From Cupriavidus sp. 2SB (GTDB taxonomy: Bacteria; Pseudomonadota; Gammaproteobacteria; Burkholderiales; Burkholderiaceae), in NCBI RefSeq assembly GCF_005503625.1, contig NZ_SCMX01000019.1, positions 33,502-97,501 on the forward strand: a stretch of 64,000 nucleotides of DNA, given 5' to 3'. Shown piece after piece: positions 20,070 through 28,630 of the stretch (within the stretch, counting starts at the first letter, position 1; the number at the start of each line of letters is the position of its first letter). The notes under the pieces are model-generated. The model had not been told where the DNA came from and searched no databases. It saw only the letters and a program-made list of their open reading frames with translations. The translations under genes and the position numbers were made by a program.

Positions 20070-20951
20070 ATGAGCATTCTGATCAACAAGGACACGAAGG
20101 TCATCACCCAGGGTATCACCGGCAAGACCGGACAGTTCCACACCCGTGGCTGCCGTGACTATGCCAACGGCAAGAACGCGTTCGTTGCCGGCGTGAACCC
20201 GAAGAAGGCCGGCGAAGACTTCGAAGGCATTCCCATCTACGCCAGCGTCAAGGACGCCAAGGAGCAGACGGGTGCCACGGTGTCCGTCATCTACGTGCCG
20301 CCCGCAGGCGCTGCTGCCGCCATCTGGGAAGCCGTCGACGCCGACCTGGATCTGGTGGTCTGCATTACCGAAGGCATCCCCGTCCGCGACATGATGGAAG
20401 TCAAGGACAAGATGCGTAAGCAGAACAAGAAGACCCTGCTGCTGGGACCGAACTGCCCGGGCCTGATCACGCCGGACGAAATCAAGATCGGCATCATGCC
20501 GGGTCACATCCACCGCAAGGGCCGCATCGGCGTGGTGTCGCGCTCGGGCACGCTGACGTACGAAGCCGTGGGCCAGCTGACCGCGTTGGGCCTGGGCCAG
20601 TCGTCGGCTGTCGGTATCGGCGGCGACCCGATCAACGGTCTGAAGCACATCGACGTGATGAAGATGTTCAACGACGATCCGGATACGGACGCCGTGGTCA
20701 TGATCGGTGAAATCGGTGGTCCGGACGAAGCCAACGCGGCTTACTGGATCAAGGAAAACATGAAGAAGCCGGTGGTTGGCTTCATCGCTGGCGTGACCGC
20801 GCCTCCGGGCAAGCGCATGGGCCACGCCGGCGCGCTGATCTCGGGCGGTGCCGATACGGCACAGGCCAAGCTGGAAATCATGGAATCCTGCGGCATCACC
20901 GTGACCAAGAACCCGTCGGAAATGGCGCGCCTGCTGAAGGCAATGCTGTAA
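20070..20951 (+). CDS. sucD: Succinyl-CoA synthetase alpha subunit
   Basis: Alpha subunit of succinate-CoA ligase, 293 residues, starting [19 protein letters not shown]. The Rossmann CoA-binding domain is N-terminal. The phospho-histidine that carries the phosphoryl intermediate is in [10 protein letters not shown] (about residue 250), and [20 protein letters not shown] is conserved. It forms the alpha2-beta2 enzyme with sucC and shares its operon. Confidence 0.98.
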   Translation: MSILINKDTKVITQGITGKTGQFHTRGCRDYANGKNAFVAGVNPKKAGEDFEGIPIYASVKDAKEQTGATVSVIYVPPAGAAAAIWEAVDADLDLVVCITEGIPVRDMMEVKDKMRKQNKKTLLLGPNCPGLITPDEIKIGIMPGHIHRKGRIGVVSRSGTLTYEAVGQLTALGLGQSSAVGIGGDPINGLKHIDVMKMFNDDPDTDAVVMIGEIGGPDEANAAYWIKENMKKPVVGFIAGVTAPPGKRMGHAGALISGGADTAQAKLEIMESCGITVTKNPSEMARLLKAML

Positions 20952-21298
20952 GCCATACCGATGACGCCGTGCCGCATGTGCCGAATCAGACGCATGCGGT
21001 GGGGTGATCTCTCGCTGCCACATATTGCCTTGATCGGTGTGATCGGGGCGGCATGATGGCTGCAAACGTTGCCCCCGCCGTTGCTGGCGGGGGCAACGTC
21101 ATTCTGGCGATGCGTGTCATAGGGGTATATCCCAACATTACAGCGTTGTCATTGAAACCGAATCGAAAGGTTCGTGCGATAAATCTTCATGTCTGATATC
21201 TCAGACATCCGAATGTCCGCAGTGGCCGAGGCTGGTCCGATCATCGACCTGTCCGCCGTGGGCACGGAACATAACTTTGAAATTCGAGGAGTCTTGCC
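20952..21298. other. Intergenic region between sucD and the TerC gene
   Basis: It holds the hairpin at 21066-21099 and an eight-base-pair inverted repeat ATGTCTGA-TATC-TCAGACAT at 21189-21208, about 90 bases upstream of the TerC start. The repeat could be an operator or a leader structure. No gene and no recognisable yybP-ykoY riboswitch core are seen. Confidence 0.5.
21066..21099 (+). terminator. Strong hairpin downstream of sucCD
   Basis: A perfect 14-base-pair inverted repeat (ACGTTGCCCCCGCC and its complement) flanks a six-base loop. No T-tract follows on the plus strand, so it may be a processing or mRNA-stabilising structure or a non-canonical terminator of sucCD. Confidence 0.6.
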
Positions 21299-21994
21299 GT
21301 GGAATTGTTGTCCAGCAGCACGTTCTGGCTTGCGCTGGGTTCGATCATCCTGACCAACATCGTCCTGTCGGGCGATAACGCCGTGGTGATCGCGCTCGCA
21401 TCGCGCAACCTGCCCCCTGCCCAGCAGAAGAAGGCCATTTTCTGGGGTAGCGCCGCCGCCATCATCATGCGGGTGGTACTGACCGTGGCCGCAGTGAAGC
21501 TGCTGAGCCTGCCGTACCTGAAGATCGTCGGCGCCGTGCTGCTGGTCTACATCGGCGTGCAACTGCTGACGGGCGACGACGGCGAAGACGGCCATGACGC
21601 CAAGGACAACATCTGGGCCGCGATCCGCACCATCCTGATCGCCGACCTGGTCATGTCGCTGGACAACGTGGTGGCAGTGGCTGCCGCCGCGCAGAAGGGC
21701 CCGGAAGGCAGCCAGCTGATGCTGCTGATCATCGGCCTGGGTCTGTCGATTCCGCTGATTGTCTTCGGTAGCACGCTGCTGCTGAAGGTGATGGAGCGCT
21801 TCCCGATCATCATCGTGCTGGGCGCCGCGCTGCTGGGCTACCTGGCTGGCGAAATGCTGGTCAGCGATCCGGTGGATGCCGCCTGGTTCGAAGTGCACGT
21901 ACCGCACGCCCACCTTGTGTTCGGCATCGCTGGCGCGGTGCTGGTGGTGCTGGTCGGCAAGCTGTTGCAGCGTCGCAACGCGCAGCCTGCCTGA
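21299..21994 (+). CDS. TerC-family integral membrane protein (YjbE/YkoY type)
   Basis: Inner-membrane protein of 231 residues from a GTG start (MELLSSSTFWLALG), with GAGGAG eight bases ahead. Seven hydrophobic helices are evident. The two family Asp-Asn motifs are present, NIVLSGDNAVVIALA and DLVMSLDNVVAVAAAA, whose acidic residues are thought to bind a metal ion. TerC-family proteins of this YjbE/YkoY group are implicated in manganese efflux or metalation of exported proteins; the substrate here is unproven. A strong terminator follows. Confidence 0.92.
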   Translation: MELLSSSTFWLALGSIILTNIVLSGDNAVVIALASRNLPPAQQKKAIFWGSAAAIIMRVVLTVAAVKLLSLPYLKIVGAVLLVYIGVQLLTGDDGEDGHDAKDNIWAAIRTILIADLVMSLDNVVAVAAAAQKGPEGSQLMLLIIGLGLSIPLIVFGSTLLLKVMERFPIIIVLGAALLGYLAGEMLVSDPVDAAWFEVHVPHAHLVFGIAGAVLVVLVGKLLQRRNAQPA

Positions 21995-22030
21995 TATCGC
22001 ACGAAACATCGCGAGCCAAAAAGCCTTGTG

Positions 22031-22067
22031 AAACGGGCGACCCGCAAGGGGTCGCCCGTTTTGTTTT
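22031..22067 (+). terminator. Rho-independent terminator of the TerC gene
   Basis: The stem AAACGGGCGACCC/GGGTCGCCCGTTT, around a GCAAG loop, is followed by TTGTTTTT. It lies 37 bases after the TerC stop. Confidence 0.93.
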
Positions 22068-22486
22068 TGTGCTCCCGTTTTCGTGTCGGACCGTACGGCA
22101 TCTCCTCCTCGGACTTCTGCGAATTTTCAGACGGGTCGAGTAGCCGGATCCGTTTGACATCAGCAAGGAGGGGCGCAGGACTCGTCCGCATGGCGGTGAT
22201 GAAAACGCGCGAGTAAGGAGAGCGTAGGAATCTTCCGAATACTGCGGACTGTGTCCCTTGATGAGTCCAGACAGTCTGGGCTGGGCCCAGCGTGCCTGCC
22301 AAAAAAGACAAGTCTTATCCATCACGGTTTTGCGAGTTTCCGGACTTTTTCAGTAAGCGAATTGGGATTGTCTTGGGTCAGTTACAGACGCGAATCGTGC
22401 GCCGATCATGCCCCTTGTGCTTTGCCGCGTGAAGTTGAGCCAAGCGGCAGTGCATGACATTTCACAACAAACGAAAAGGGTCATTC
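22068..22486 (+). promoter_or_regulatory. Long upstream region of the pilin gene with three stacked inverted repeats
   Basis: No credible gene was found in this 419-base region. Three inverted repeats lie close together: CCAGAC-A-GTCTGG (22267-22279), the perfect palindrome GCTGGGCCCAGC (22280-22291), and AAGAC-AA-GTCTT (22305-22316). They are about 170-220 bases upstream of the pilin start and may be regulatory. No convincing sigma-54 promoter (GG-N10-GC) was found, although pilins in related genera often use one. Confidence 0.5.
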
Positions 22487-23014
22487 ATGGAAAGCAAGTT
22501 CGACACTATCCAGCCTGTCCACTCGCCATCGCGCCGGCCATTGTCCCTGCGGCAACGCGCGCAGCGCGGCTTCACGCTGATCGAGCTGATGATCGTGGTG
22601 GCGATCGTCGGCATTTTGGCTGCGTTCGCCGTGCCGCAGTATCAGGATTACATTGCGCGCGCACAGTTTGGCGAGGCGCTTAGCCTGGCGTCGGGCCAGA
22701 AGCCCCAGGTCACCGAGTATTTCTCCCACAACGGAACTTGTCCGGCTAATGCGACCGCGGCGGTTGATGGCATCCCGAAGGCATCTGATATCAACGGAAC
22801 CTACGTTGCGAGTGTGACGCTAGGTGGCGACGTCACTGATGCAGGCGGCTGTACTATCAAGGCCACGTTCAAAGACGCTAAGGTCGCGAAGGGGTTGTTA
22901 GGTAAGACCGTAACACTGACCATGGGCAATGCGAACCAAGGATCGGTGACTTGGGCTTGCACGTCGAATGCTGTCAAATCGCTCCTGTCACGGGATTGTG
23001 AGGCGACGAAGTAG
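22487..23014 (+). CDS. pilA: Type IV major pilin, PilA-like
   Basis: Type IV pilin precursor of 175 residues. The start [10 protein letters not shown] has AAAAGGG six bases ahead; an ATG 11 codons upstream is less well placed. The prepilin peptidase site is G28[27 protein letters not shown], with Glu5 of the mature protein present. The 28-residue, Arg-rich leader is much longer than the usual 6-7 residues of type IVa pilins. The mature protein is about 147 residues. Cysteines at WAC...RDC near the C-terminus could form the D-region disulfide, and a second pair occurs at GTC and GGC. A terminator follows, then a gene for a PglL-like glycosyltransferase. Confidence 0.9.
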   Translation: MESKFDTIQPVHSPSRRPLSLRQRAQRGFTLIELMIVVAIVGILAAFAVPQYQDYIARAQFGEALSLASGQKPQVTEYFSHNGTCPANATAAVDGIPKASDINGTYVASVTLGGDVTDAGGCTIKATFKDAKVAKGLLGKTVTLTMGNANQGSVTWACTSNAVKSLLSRDCEATK

Positions 23015-23062
23015 GCGTCAGCTCGCCGCAGCTAAATCGAAATCGGTATCGTCCCCTCACTT

Positions 23063-23086
23063 AACGCCCGGCCCAGCCGGGCGTTT
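23063..23086 (+). terminator. Terminator after pilA
   Basis: The stem AACGCCCGGC/GCCGGGCGTT around a CCA loop is followed by a short T run. It separates the pilin from the downstream ligase gene, so the two can be expressed at different levels. Confidence 0.8.
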
Positions 23087-23147
23087 GCCCTTCCTCCCCC
23101 CTCCCGCGCTATCATGGCGCCTCTTCTTTCTTCCCCCACTGGTCCGC

Positions 23148-24950
23148 ATGCCGGCACAGAAAGCCACGATCCCGGCGGCGATGATTGTCGTCGCGTTCAC
23201 TGTTCCCCTGCTTGTCTCGAAGCACACGCTGCCGCTGTCCACGTTCTACGGCGAATGGACTGCAGCTGCGCTTGGCGTATTGCTGGTGATCGTGCTGGCG
23301 ATGAAGCGCGTGGACGATGGCTTGCCGCGTGTGCGTGGGGCCTTGCCGTGGATTGTGTGGCTGCCGCTATGGCTGATCGGGGTGACGATCGCGCAGGCTG
23401 CCATGGGCATGGCCGATATCACAGGCAGCCGGCTGACGACGCAGCTGGTGCTGGCGCTTGGCGCGGCGCTCATGATCGCTGCATGGCAGTTCGGGCGAGG
23501 GATGTCCACGGAGCGTCGGGCCAGCATCGTCGATGCACTGGCTATCGCGCTGCTCGTGGCGGGGTTGCTTGGCACGCTTGCGCAGTGGGTGCAGGTCTTC
23601 CGCATGGAGGACCAGATGTTCGGACTCGTCTCCGAATACTTCTATCCCGCGAACCGCCGGCTGTGGGGCAACCTGAACCAGCCGAACCATCAGGCGACGA
23701 TTCAGGGCCTGGCGCTTGTGGCGGCGATCTGGCTGGCTACGCGTGGCTGGCTCCAATTCCCGAGCTGGCTGGTGGCGACGTTGTTGCTTGAAAGCGGCAT
23801 CGCGCTGTCCGGATCGCGGACGGGCCTGGTTCACGTGGGACTTGCCGCGGGCTATGCACTGATTGCGGCGGCGATGGCACGCGGTACGCCACGCGGCTCC
23901 AGCCCGATGCATCGCGCGCCCGGACTCATCGCCGCAGCCATGATCCTGGTCGTGGGAAGCCTCGCGATGCAGGCTGGCATCAAGGAAGCGGGACGTGCGT
24001 TCGACTGGCAGCTATTCGATACCGTCGCGCAAATCCAGGCCGGCAACCAGATGTCGGCGCGTGGCGCATTGTGGGCGCAGGCACTGGCGATGTTCCGCGA
24101 CCATCCTTTGTTTGGCGTGGGCTATGGTGAATTTGGCTGGGTCCAGTTCCAGGAGGCGGCGCAGGTGCGCGTGGTGGCCGAGATGTCGCTGCATGCCCAC
24201 AACGCGGTCCTTGACCTGATGGCCAAGACGGGCGCGGCGGGCACGGCTGGCGTGGCGCTGGTGCTGGCGGCGTGGCTCTGGCGTGTCTGGCGCGCGCGGA
24301 TCTGGCAAGGGTCGGCGGAGGCTCGTGCCGCTGCAGCACCTGTGTTGGTCTGGCTGGCAATGCTCGCGGCGCATTCGATGCTCGAGTACCCGCTGCACTA
24401 TCTCTACTTCTTCCTGCCGTTCTGCTTCATGCTCGCCTGGCTCGAACCAGCGGGCTTCGGTGGACGCATGCCACGCCAGGCCGGATGGCTGATAAGCGCA
24501 GTGTTCGTGGTCGTGTCGGGAGTCGTGTTGGCGACGATGTGGCAGGACTACAAGCGTGTGGAGACGCGCGAGTATGCCAGCGACGCGCACCGAGATAACT
24601 TGCCGATGCCGCGCTGGTGGTTCCGCCAGCATGCAGCGTCCGATGTGTCCGAACGGACCGCGATCACCGCCGCCAACGCCCGGACGCTGTTGCCCGGGCA
24701 CATGGCGGCGTTGCACCTGCTGCCTACGCCGACGATGATTCGCCGCACAGCCTGGCTGCTGGCACTGGCCGGCGAGCAGGAGCGTGCCCGGCTATGGATG
24801 GAGCGATTGCGCTTCTACTATCAGGGCGACGAGGCCGCGCAGTTTGCCGCGCTCGTGCATGACTGCGATGCCATACCGTCACGCCAGCGCCCGCGCGAAT
24901 TCTGCACCTGGGCAACGCACCGCGAGCACCAGCCGCGCAACGGCAACTGA
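23148..24950 (+). CDS. pglL: PglL-like O-oligosaccharyltransferase (Wzy/O-antigen ligase family), probable pilin glycosylase
   Basis: Polytopic inner-membrane protein of 600 residues starting MPAQKATIPAAMIVV. The frame stays open 60 codons upstream into pilA and its terminator, which is non-coding, and a TATCAT -10-like element at 23110-23115 supports a promoter just ahead. About ten or more hydrophobic helices are present. The PglL N-terminal signature GNLNQPNHQATIQ is clear. A Wzy_C-type core contains SGSRTG and HAHNAVLDLMAKTG, with the catalytic-type histidine in the large periplasmic loop. The C-terminal region fits a Wzy_C_2 domain. Such enzymes transfer lipid-linked glycans to protein Ser/Thr in the periplasm; adjacency to pilA suggests pilin as a substrate. 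Confidence 0.85.
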   Translation: MPAQKATIPAAMIVVAFTVPLLVSKHTLPLSTFYGEWTAAALGVLLVIVLAMKRVDDGLPRVRGALPWIVWLPLWLIGVTIAQAAMGMADITGSRLTTQLVLALGAALMIAAWQFGRGMSTERRASIVDALAIALLVAGLLGTLAQWVQVFRMEDQMFGLVSEYFYPANRRLWGNLNQPNHQATIQGLALVAAIWLATRGWLQFPSWLVATLLLESGIALSGSRTGLVHVGLAAGYALIAAAMARGTPRGSSPMHRAPGLIAAAMILVVGSLAMQAGIKEAGRAFDWQLFDTVAQIQAGNQMSARGALWAQALAMFRDHPLFGVGYGEFGWVQFQEAAQVRVVAEMSLHAHNAVLDLMAKTGAAGTAGVALVLAAWLWRVWRARIWQGSAEARAAAAPVLVWLAMLAAHSMLEYPLHYLYFFLPFCFMLAWLEPAGFGGRMPRQAGWLISAVFVVVSGVVLATMWQDYKRVETREYASDAHRDNLPMPRWWFRQHAASDVSERTAITAANARTLLPGHMAALHLLPTPTMIRRTAWLLALAGEQERARLWMERLRFYYQGDEAAQFAALVHDCDAIPSRQRPREFCTWATHREHQPRNGN

Positions 24951-24971
24951 TGCTGACGTTCGCGCCTTGCG

Positions 24972-25496
24972 TTAGCGGACATATCCGGGTGGCGGAGGCG
25001 GCGGGTAGTAGGGCTGGTAGTTGGCGGGGGGCATCGCAGCGCGGGACGGTGGCGGCGAGTTGACCATCTGCCCGTACACCGGCACGCGGTTGCCGCTCGC
25101 GTACATGCACTGCACGTAGGCCGCGTCGTAGCGCTGCTGGGAGCCGTAGCCCGCGTTGTACGAATTTCCGGCCCCTACCGCAGCGCCAGTCAACAGGCCG
25201 ACACCCGCGCCCACGGCAGCCCCAGCACCGCCATCGAACGCCGCACCCGCAGCCGCGCCCAGCGCCGTGCCGATTGCCGCGCTGCCGACGGCCGCCGCGT
25301 TGGCATTCTGCTGTGGGCTCGTGCCGCCAATCTGTCCAAACGCATACTGGCGGCAGTTATAGTCGTCGCCCCGGAACTGGTCGAACGACTTGTTGGTGCC
25401 CGGCAACGCCATCACGCTCGGCCCCGATGGCATCACGGCACAGGCGCCCAGCGCGCTGGTAGCCACGAGCAGCAGGCAGACGGAACGGGTTCTCAT
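24972..25496 (-). CDS. Glycine-zipper outer-membrane lipoprotein
   Basis: Predicted lipoprotein of 174 residues starting MRTRSVCLLLVATSALGACAVM. The lipobox LGAC places the modified cysteine at residue 19. The middle (about 70-115) is a glycine-zipper domain, AAIGTALGAAAGAAFDGGAG and following, resembling membrane-inserting Gly-zipper segments. Two further cysteines (YNCRQYAFG, VQCMYASG) flank it. The C-terminus is Pro/Tyr-rich (NYQPYYPPPPPP). Its start overlaps the stop of the upstream gene by four bases (ATGA), indicating translational coupling. Function is unknown; an envelope role is inferred. Confidence 0.85.
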   Translation of the reverse strand: MRTRSVCLLLVATSALGACAVMPSGPSVMALPGTNKSFDQFRGDDYNCRQYAFGQIGGTSPQQNANAAAVGSAAIGTALGAAAGAAFDGGAGAAVGAGVGLLTGAAVGAGNSYNAGYGSQQRYDAAYVQCMYASGNRVPVYGQMVNSPPPSRAAMPPANYQPYYPPPPPPGYVR

Positions 25497-26011
25497 GACG
25501 TGGCTCCCGGCAGGGCGGACGAAGATGCGGCGGGTGTGCCCGGCACAGGTGCCGAGGACGATGGCGCGCGCGGTTGTTCGCGTTGCCAGCCACCCGGGCA
25601 TTCCTTCACATACGGAAAATAGCCCTGCGGTTGATTGCAGTAGTACCACCACGCATTGGGCGAGGTGCCATCGGTCAGCGTCGGATTCCCATCGCTGCCC
25701 TGCTCGATGTACTGCGGCGGATTCGGCGCCGGCACGGCTACGACTGCCGGTGCCGGTGCCGGATAGTAGCCCGGACCATAGACCGGACCATAGACCGGAC
25801 CATAAGCCGGCCCATAGTAGGAGCCGTATGGTCCCCATCCCGGTCCCCACGCAGGTCCCCAGCCGGGGCCCCATCCTGGGCCGTAGCCCCAGCCCGGTCC
25901 GACATAGACACCCACGCCCACGCGCGTGCGGGCCTCGGCGGTTGTGGTGAAAGCGACCGCACCGATTGCGGCCAGTGCCAGCGCCAACTGGCAGAGCTTG
26001 CGCCCGTTCAT
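25493..26011 (-). CDS. Secreted Gly/Pro/Tyr/Trp repeat protein
   Basis: Exported protein of 172 residues starting MNGRKLCQLALALAAIG. The signal peptide ends near TAEA (about residue 27). A repeat region (about 37-85) follows, first GPGWGP-type units and then YGPVYGP units, so the segment is rich in aromatic and turn residues. A globular C-terminal part contains SPNAWWYYCNQPQGYFPYVKECPGGW, with two cysteines that may pair. Similar WYYC...YYPYV..C..GW tails are common in small proteobacterial envelope proteins of unknown role. It is translationally coupled to the glycine-zipper lipoprotein gene. Confidence 0.85.
   Translation of the reverse strand: MNGRKLCQLALALAAIGAVAFTTTAEARTRVGVGVYVGPGWGYGPGWGPGWGPAWGPGWGPYGSYYGPAYGPVYGPVYGPGYYPAPAPAVVAVPAPNPPQYIEQGSDGNPTLTDGTSPNAWWYYCNQPQGYFPYVKECPGGWQREQPRAPSSSAPVPGTPAASSSALPGATS
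25770..25815 (-). repeat. Short tandem repeat encoding YGPVYGP units
   Basis: About three 12-base units of the form CCGGACCATAGA (plus-strand reading) lie inside the secreted repeat-protein gene. They are in frame and encode the Tyr-Gly-Pro-Val motif. Confidence 0.8.
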
Positions 26012-26192
26012 GATCGTTACCTCGAAATCCTGCCGAACACCTGCATAACGCCCGATCCCGCCGCCTGGGATACCGGCGCCGGCTGCGGAATTGTTACGTT
26101 CTATTCAATATCAATTTGCCTGAGGCAGGCGCACGGGAGCGCTTTCCGAAATGCCGCGTTACCGTTATTACGGGCAGGACAAGCGCCGGATG

Positions 26193-26678
26193 CTATCCCT
26201 GCGGACCCGCCACCCAGTCGCCCGACTTCCCGCCATGCTTCTCCAGCAGCTTCACATTGCCGATGACCATGCCGCGATCGACGGCCTTGCACATGTCGTA
26301 GATCGTCAGCAGGGCGATCTGGACGCCGGTGAGTGCTTCCATCTCCACGCCGGTCTGGCCCTGGGTTTCGGTGCGGACGATGCAGGCGACGGTCGCGCTG
26401 GGTTCGTCGAGGGCGAAATCCACGGCCACGCGGGTCAGCCCGATGGGGTGGCACAGCGGAATCAGGTCGGAAGTGCGCTTGGTGGCCATGATGGCGGCCA
26501 CGCGGGCGATGCCCAGCACATCGCCTTTCTTGGCGTTGCCATCGCGCACCAGCGCGAACGTCTCGGGCTGCATGGTGATCGTGCCAGTCGCCACGGCCAC
26601 GCGGTGCGTGCTGGCCTTGCTGCCAACATCCACCATATGGGCCTGGCCGGCATTGTCGAAATGGGTGAGCTGACTCAT
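26193..26678 (-). CDS. moaC: Cyclic pyranopterin monophosphate synthase MoaC
   Basis: Molybdenum cofactor biosynthesis enzyme that, with MoaA, converts GTP to cyclic pyranopterin monophosphate. The 161-residue protein starts [19 protein letters not shown]. Family motifs are present: [29 protein letters not shown] (split here by eye into KKGDVLG and LIPLCHP), [13 protein letters not shown] and [13 protein letters not shown]. Length equals the E. coli protein. It stands alone here, divergent from the BepA-like protease gene. Confidence 0.97.
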   Translation of the reverse strand: MSQLTHFDNAGQAHMVDVGSKASTHRVAVATGTITMQPETFALVRDGNAKKGDVLGIARVAAIMATKRTSDLIPLCHPIGLTRVAVDFALDEPSATVACIVRTETQGQTGVEMEALTGVQIALLTIYDMCKAVDRGMVIGNVKLLEKHGGKSGDWVAGPQG

Positions 26679-26775
26679 GGGTGCGAACGCTTGGAAAGTG
26701 GAGGGTGCGGGGGACGAACTGGCCAGGAGGGCTTGCCCGATGGGAACGTCATCAAGAGGCCGCTATCATAGCAAC

Positions 26776-28602
26776 ATGCCAAAGACTCCATGGCCTCGCC
26801 GCCTGCCCGTCCGGTCGAGTGCCCGCGCTGCCGATTCCGCCGTGCCCGCTCCGTCCGCCGTCCGCGCGTCACTTTTGACGCGTGGGGTGGCGGCTGCGCT
26901 CGTGATGACGCTCGCGGCCCCCGCGTGGCCGCAAGGCACCCCATCGCGGGCACCCCAGGTCTCGGCGGCCTCGTCGCCCGCTGCAGCCGCCAACGCGCGG
27001 TTGTCCACTGCACCGGTGGCGTCGCTGGGGCCGGCATTGAGCGGCGATGTCAGCGATCAGGTCTTCGACAACCTGAACCGCAGCGTGCGCGCCGGGCAGA
27101 AGTCAGACTTCGGGCTGCGCAGCGGCAATACGGTGGTGGAGTCGTCGGGCATCCAGTTGCCGGACCTGGGCGACCCTTCCACGGCATCGCTGTCGCCCGA
27201 CATGGAGAAGCGGCTCGGCGACCGCATCATGCGCAGCATCCGGCGCGATCCGGACTACGTGTCCGATGCCTTGCTGAACGATTACCTGAATGCGCTGGGT
27301 TACCGGCTGGTGCAGGCCGCGCGCAGGCAGAACCTGGCGGGTTCCAACGGTGCGGGCACGTTTGCCACGGGCTTCGAACTGTTCGGTGTGCGGGATCGCT
27401 CGATCAACGCCTTCGCCATGCCAGGCGGTTATATCGGCGTGCATACGGGTTTGCTCGTGCAGTCCGAGACCGAGTCCGAGTTGGCCTCGGTGCTCGGCCA
27501 CGAAATCGGCCACGTCACGCAACGGCATATCGCGCGCGGGATCACGAGCCAGGACCAGTCGATGTGGATCGCCCTGGCGTCGATGGTGCTGGCCGGTCTG
27601 GCCGCCACCAAGAGCGGTGACGCGGCGGCGGCGCTGGCCATGGGCGGGCAGGGCGCCGCCGTGGCCAATCAGTTGTCGTTCTCGCGCGGCGCGGAGCGTG
27701 AGGCGGATCGAGTCGGGTTCCAGATCATGACCTCGGCGGGCTTCGATCCGCAGGGCATGCCCGATTTCTTCCAACGGCTGCAGCGCGTGACCGGGATTTC
27801 AGACACGTCCGTGCCGGCCTATGTGCGCACCCACCCGCTTACGTCCGAGCGGATCGCGGACATGTCCGACCGTGCGCGCCACATCGCTCCGCGCAAGGTC
27901 GCCAACACGCCCGACTACGAGTTCGCGCGCGCCCGGGCCGCCGTGGTGCAGTCCCCCGCGCCCAGTGACCTGCGCAACCTGCTGGCTTCGTTCCAGGCCC
28001 AGACTTCCACTGCCTCGCCCATACGTCTGCCCGCGATCTACTACGGCATGGCGTTCGCCAACCAGAAGCTGGGCCGTTTCCAGGACGCGGAGAAGGCGTT
28101 GATGGAGGCGCGTCGGCTCTACGGCAACATTCCCGGCGTGACGTCGGGCACGCCGATGCTCGACGTGATGGCCGTGGAACTGGCGCGTAACGAAGGCCGT
28201 ATCCAGGATGCATTGAACCAGTCGGCGGCCACGCTGAAGGCGTTTCCGCTCTCCCACGCCGCTGCGCTGGCCTATGCGGATACGCTGGTCGCCGCGGGCC
28301 GCCTCAACGATGCCGTGGCGTTCCTGAGATCCCGCACGCGCGAGGAAACGGGGCGTTCGGAATGGTGGGAGTTGCTGGCGCGGGCCTACGCTGCGCAGGG
28401 CAAGCGGCTGCAGCAGCATCAGGCGCTGGCCGAGAAATATGCGATGGACGGTTCGTACCAGGCCGCCATCGAGCAGTTGCAGATTGCACGCAAGGCGTCC
28501 GATGGCGATTTCTATACGCTGTCGGAGGTCGATGCGCGGCTGCATCAGTTGCAGCTGCAGTACAAGGAGGATCGGCAGGATAGCAAGGGGATGCCGAACT
28601 GA
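26776..28602 (+). CDS. bepA: Periplasmic M48 metalloprotease with TPR repeats, BepA-like
   Basis: Zinc protease of 608 residues starting MPKTPWPRRLPVR. A signal segment (LLTRGVAAALVMTLAAPAWP) precedes the mature protein. The catalytic motif is LGHEIGHVTQRH, with the third ligand in the EREADRVGF region. The C-terminal third is helical with TPR-like units. This architecture matches BepA/YfgC, which supports outer-membrane protein and LPS-assembly quality control; E. coli BepA is 487 residues, so this one is longer. A TATCAT element ends six bases before the ATG and no ribosome-binding site is visible, so the mRNA could be leaderless. The symbol is by similarity of architecture. Confidence 0.88.
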   Translation: MPKTPWPRRLPVRSSARAADSAVPAPSAVRASLLTRGVAAALVMTLAAPAWPQGTPSRAPQVSAASSPAAAANARLSTAPVASLGPALSGDVSDQVFDNLNRSVRAGQKSDFGLRSGNTVVESSGIQLPDLGDPSTASLSPDMEKRLGDRIMRSIRRDPDYVSDALLNDYLNALGYRLVQAARRQNLAGSNGAGTFATGFELFGVRDRSINAFAMPGGYIGVHTGLLVQSETESELASVLGHEIGHVTQRHIARGITSQDQSMWIALASMVLAGLAATKSGDAAAALAMGGQGAAVANQLSFSRGAEREADRVGFQIMTSAGFDPQGMPDFFQRLQRVTGISDTSVPAYVRTHPLTSERIADMSDRARHIAPRKVANTPDYEFARARAAVVQSPAPSDLRNLLASFQAQTSTASPIRLPAIYYGMAFANQKLGRFQDAEKALMEARRLYGNIPGVTSGTPMLDVMAVELARNEGRIQDALNQSAATLKAFPLSHAAALAYADTLVAAGRLNDAVAFLRSRTREETGRSEWWELLARAYAAQGKRLQQHQALAEKYAMDGSYQAAIEQLQIARKASDGDFYTLSEVDARLHQLQLQYKEDRQDSKGMPN

Positions 28603-28630
28603 CGTTCGGTTCAATCTACCGCTGGTTTTT

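Noticed and set aside
20952..21298. Manganese (yybP-ykoY) riboswitch upstream of the TerC gene
   Set aside because: Expected because related TerC genes carry one, but no conserved core sequence or paired elements were recognised.
22028..22216. Small plus-strand frame of 62 codons after the TerC gene
   Set aside because: It reads straight through the terminator hairpin, and its translation has no protein-like features.
22217..22486. Sigma-54 promoter for pilA
   Set aside because: No GG-N10-GC element with a TGGCAC/TTGC-like context was found.
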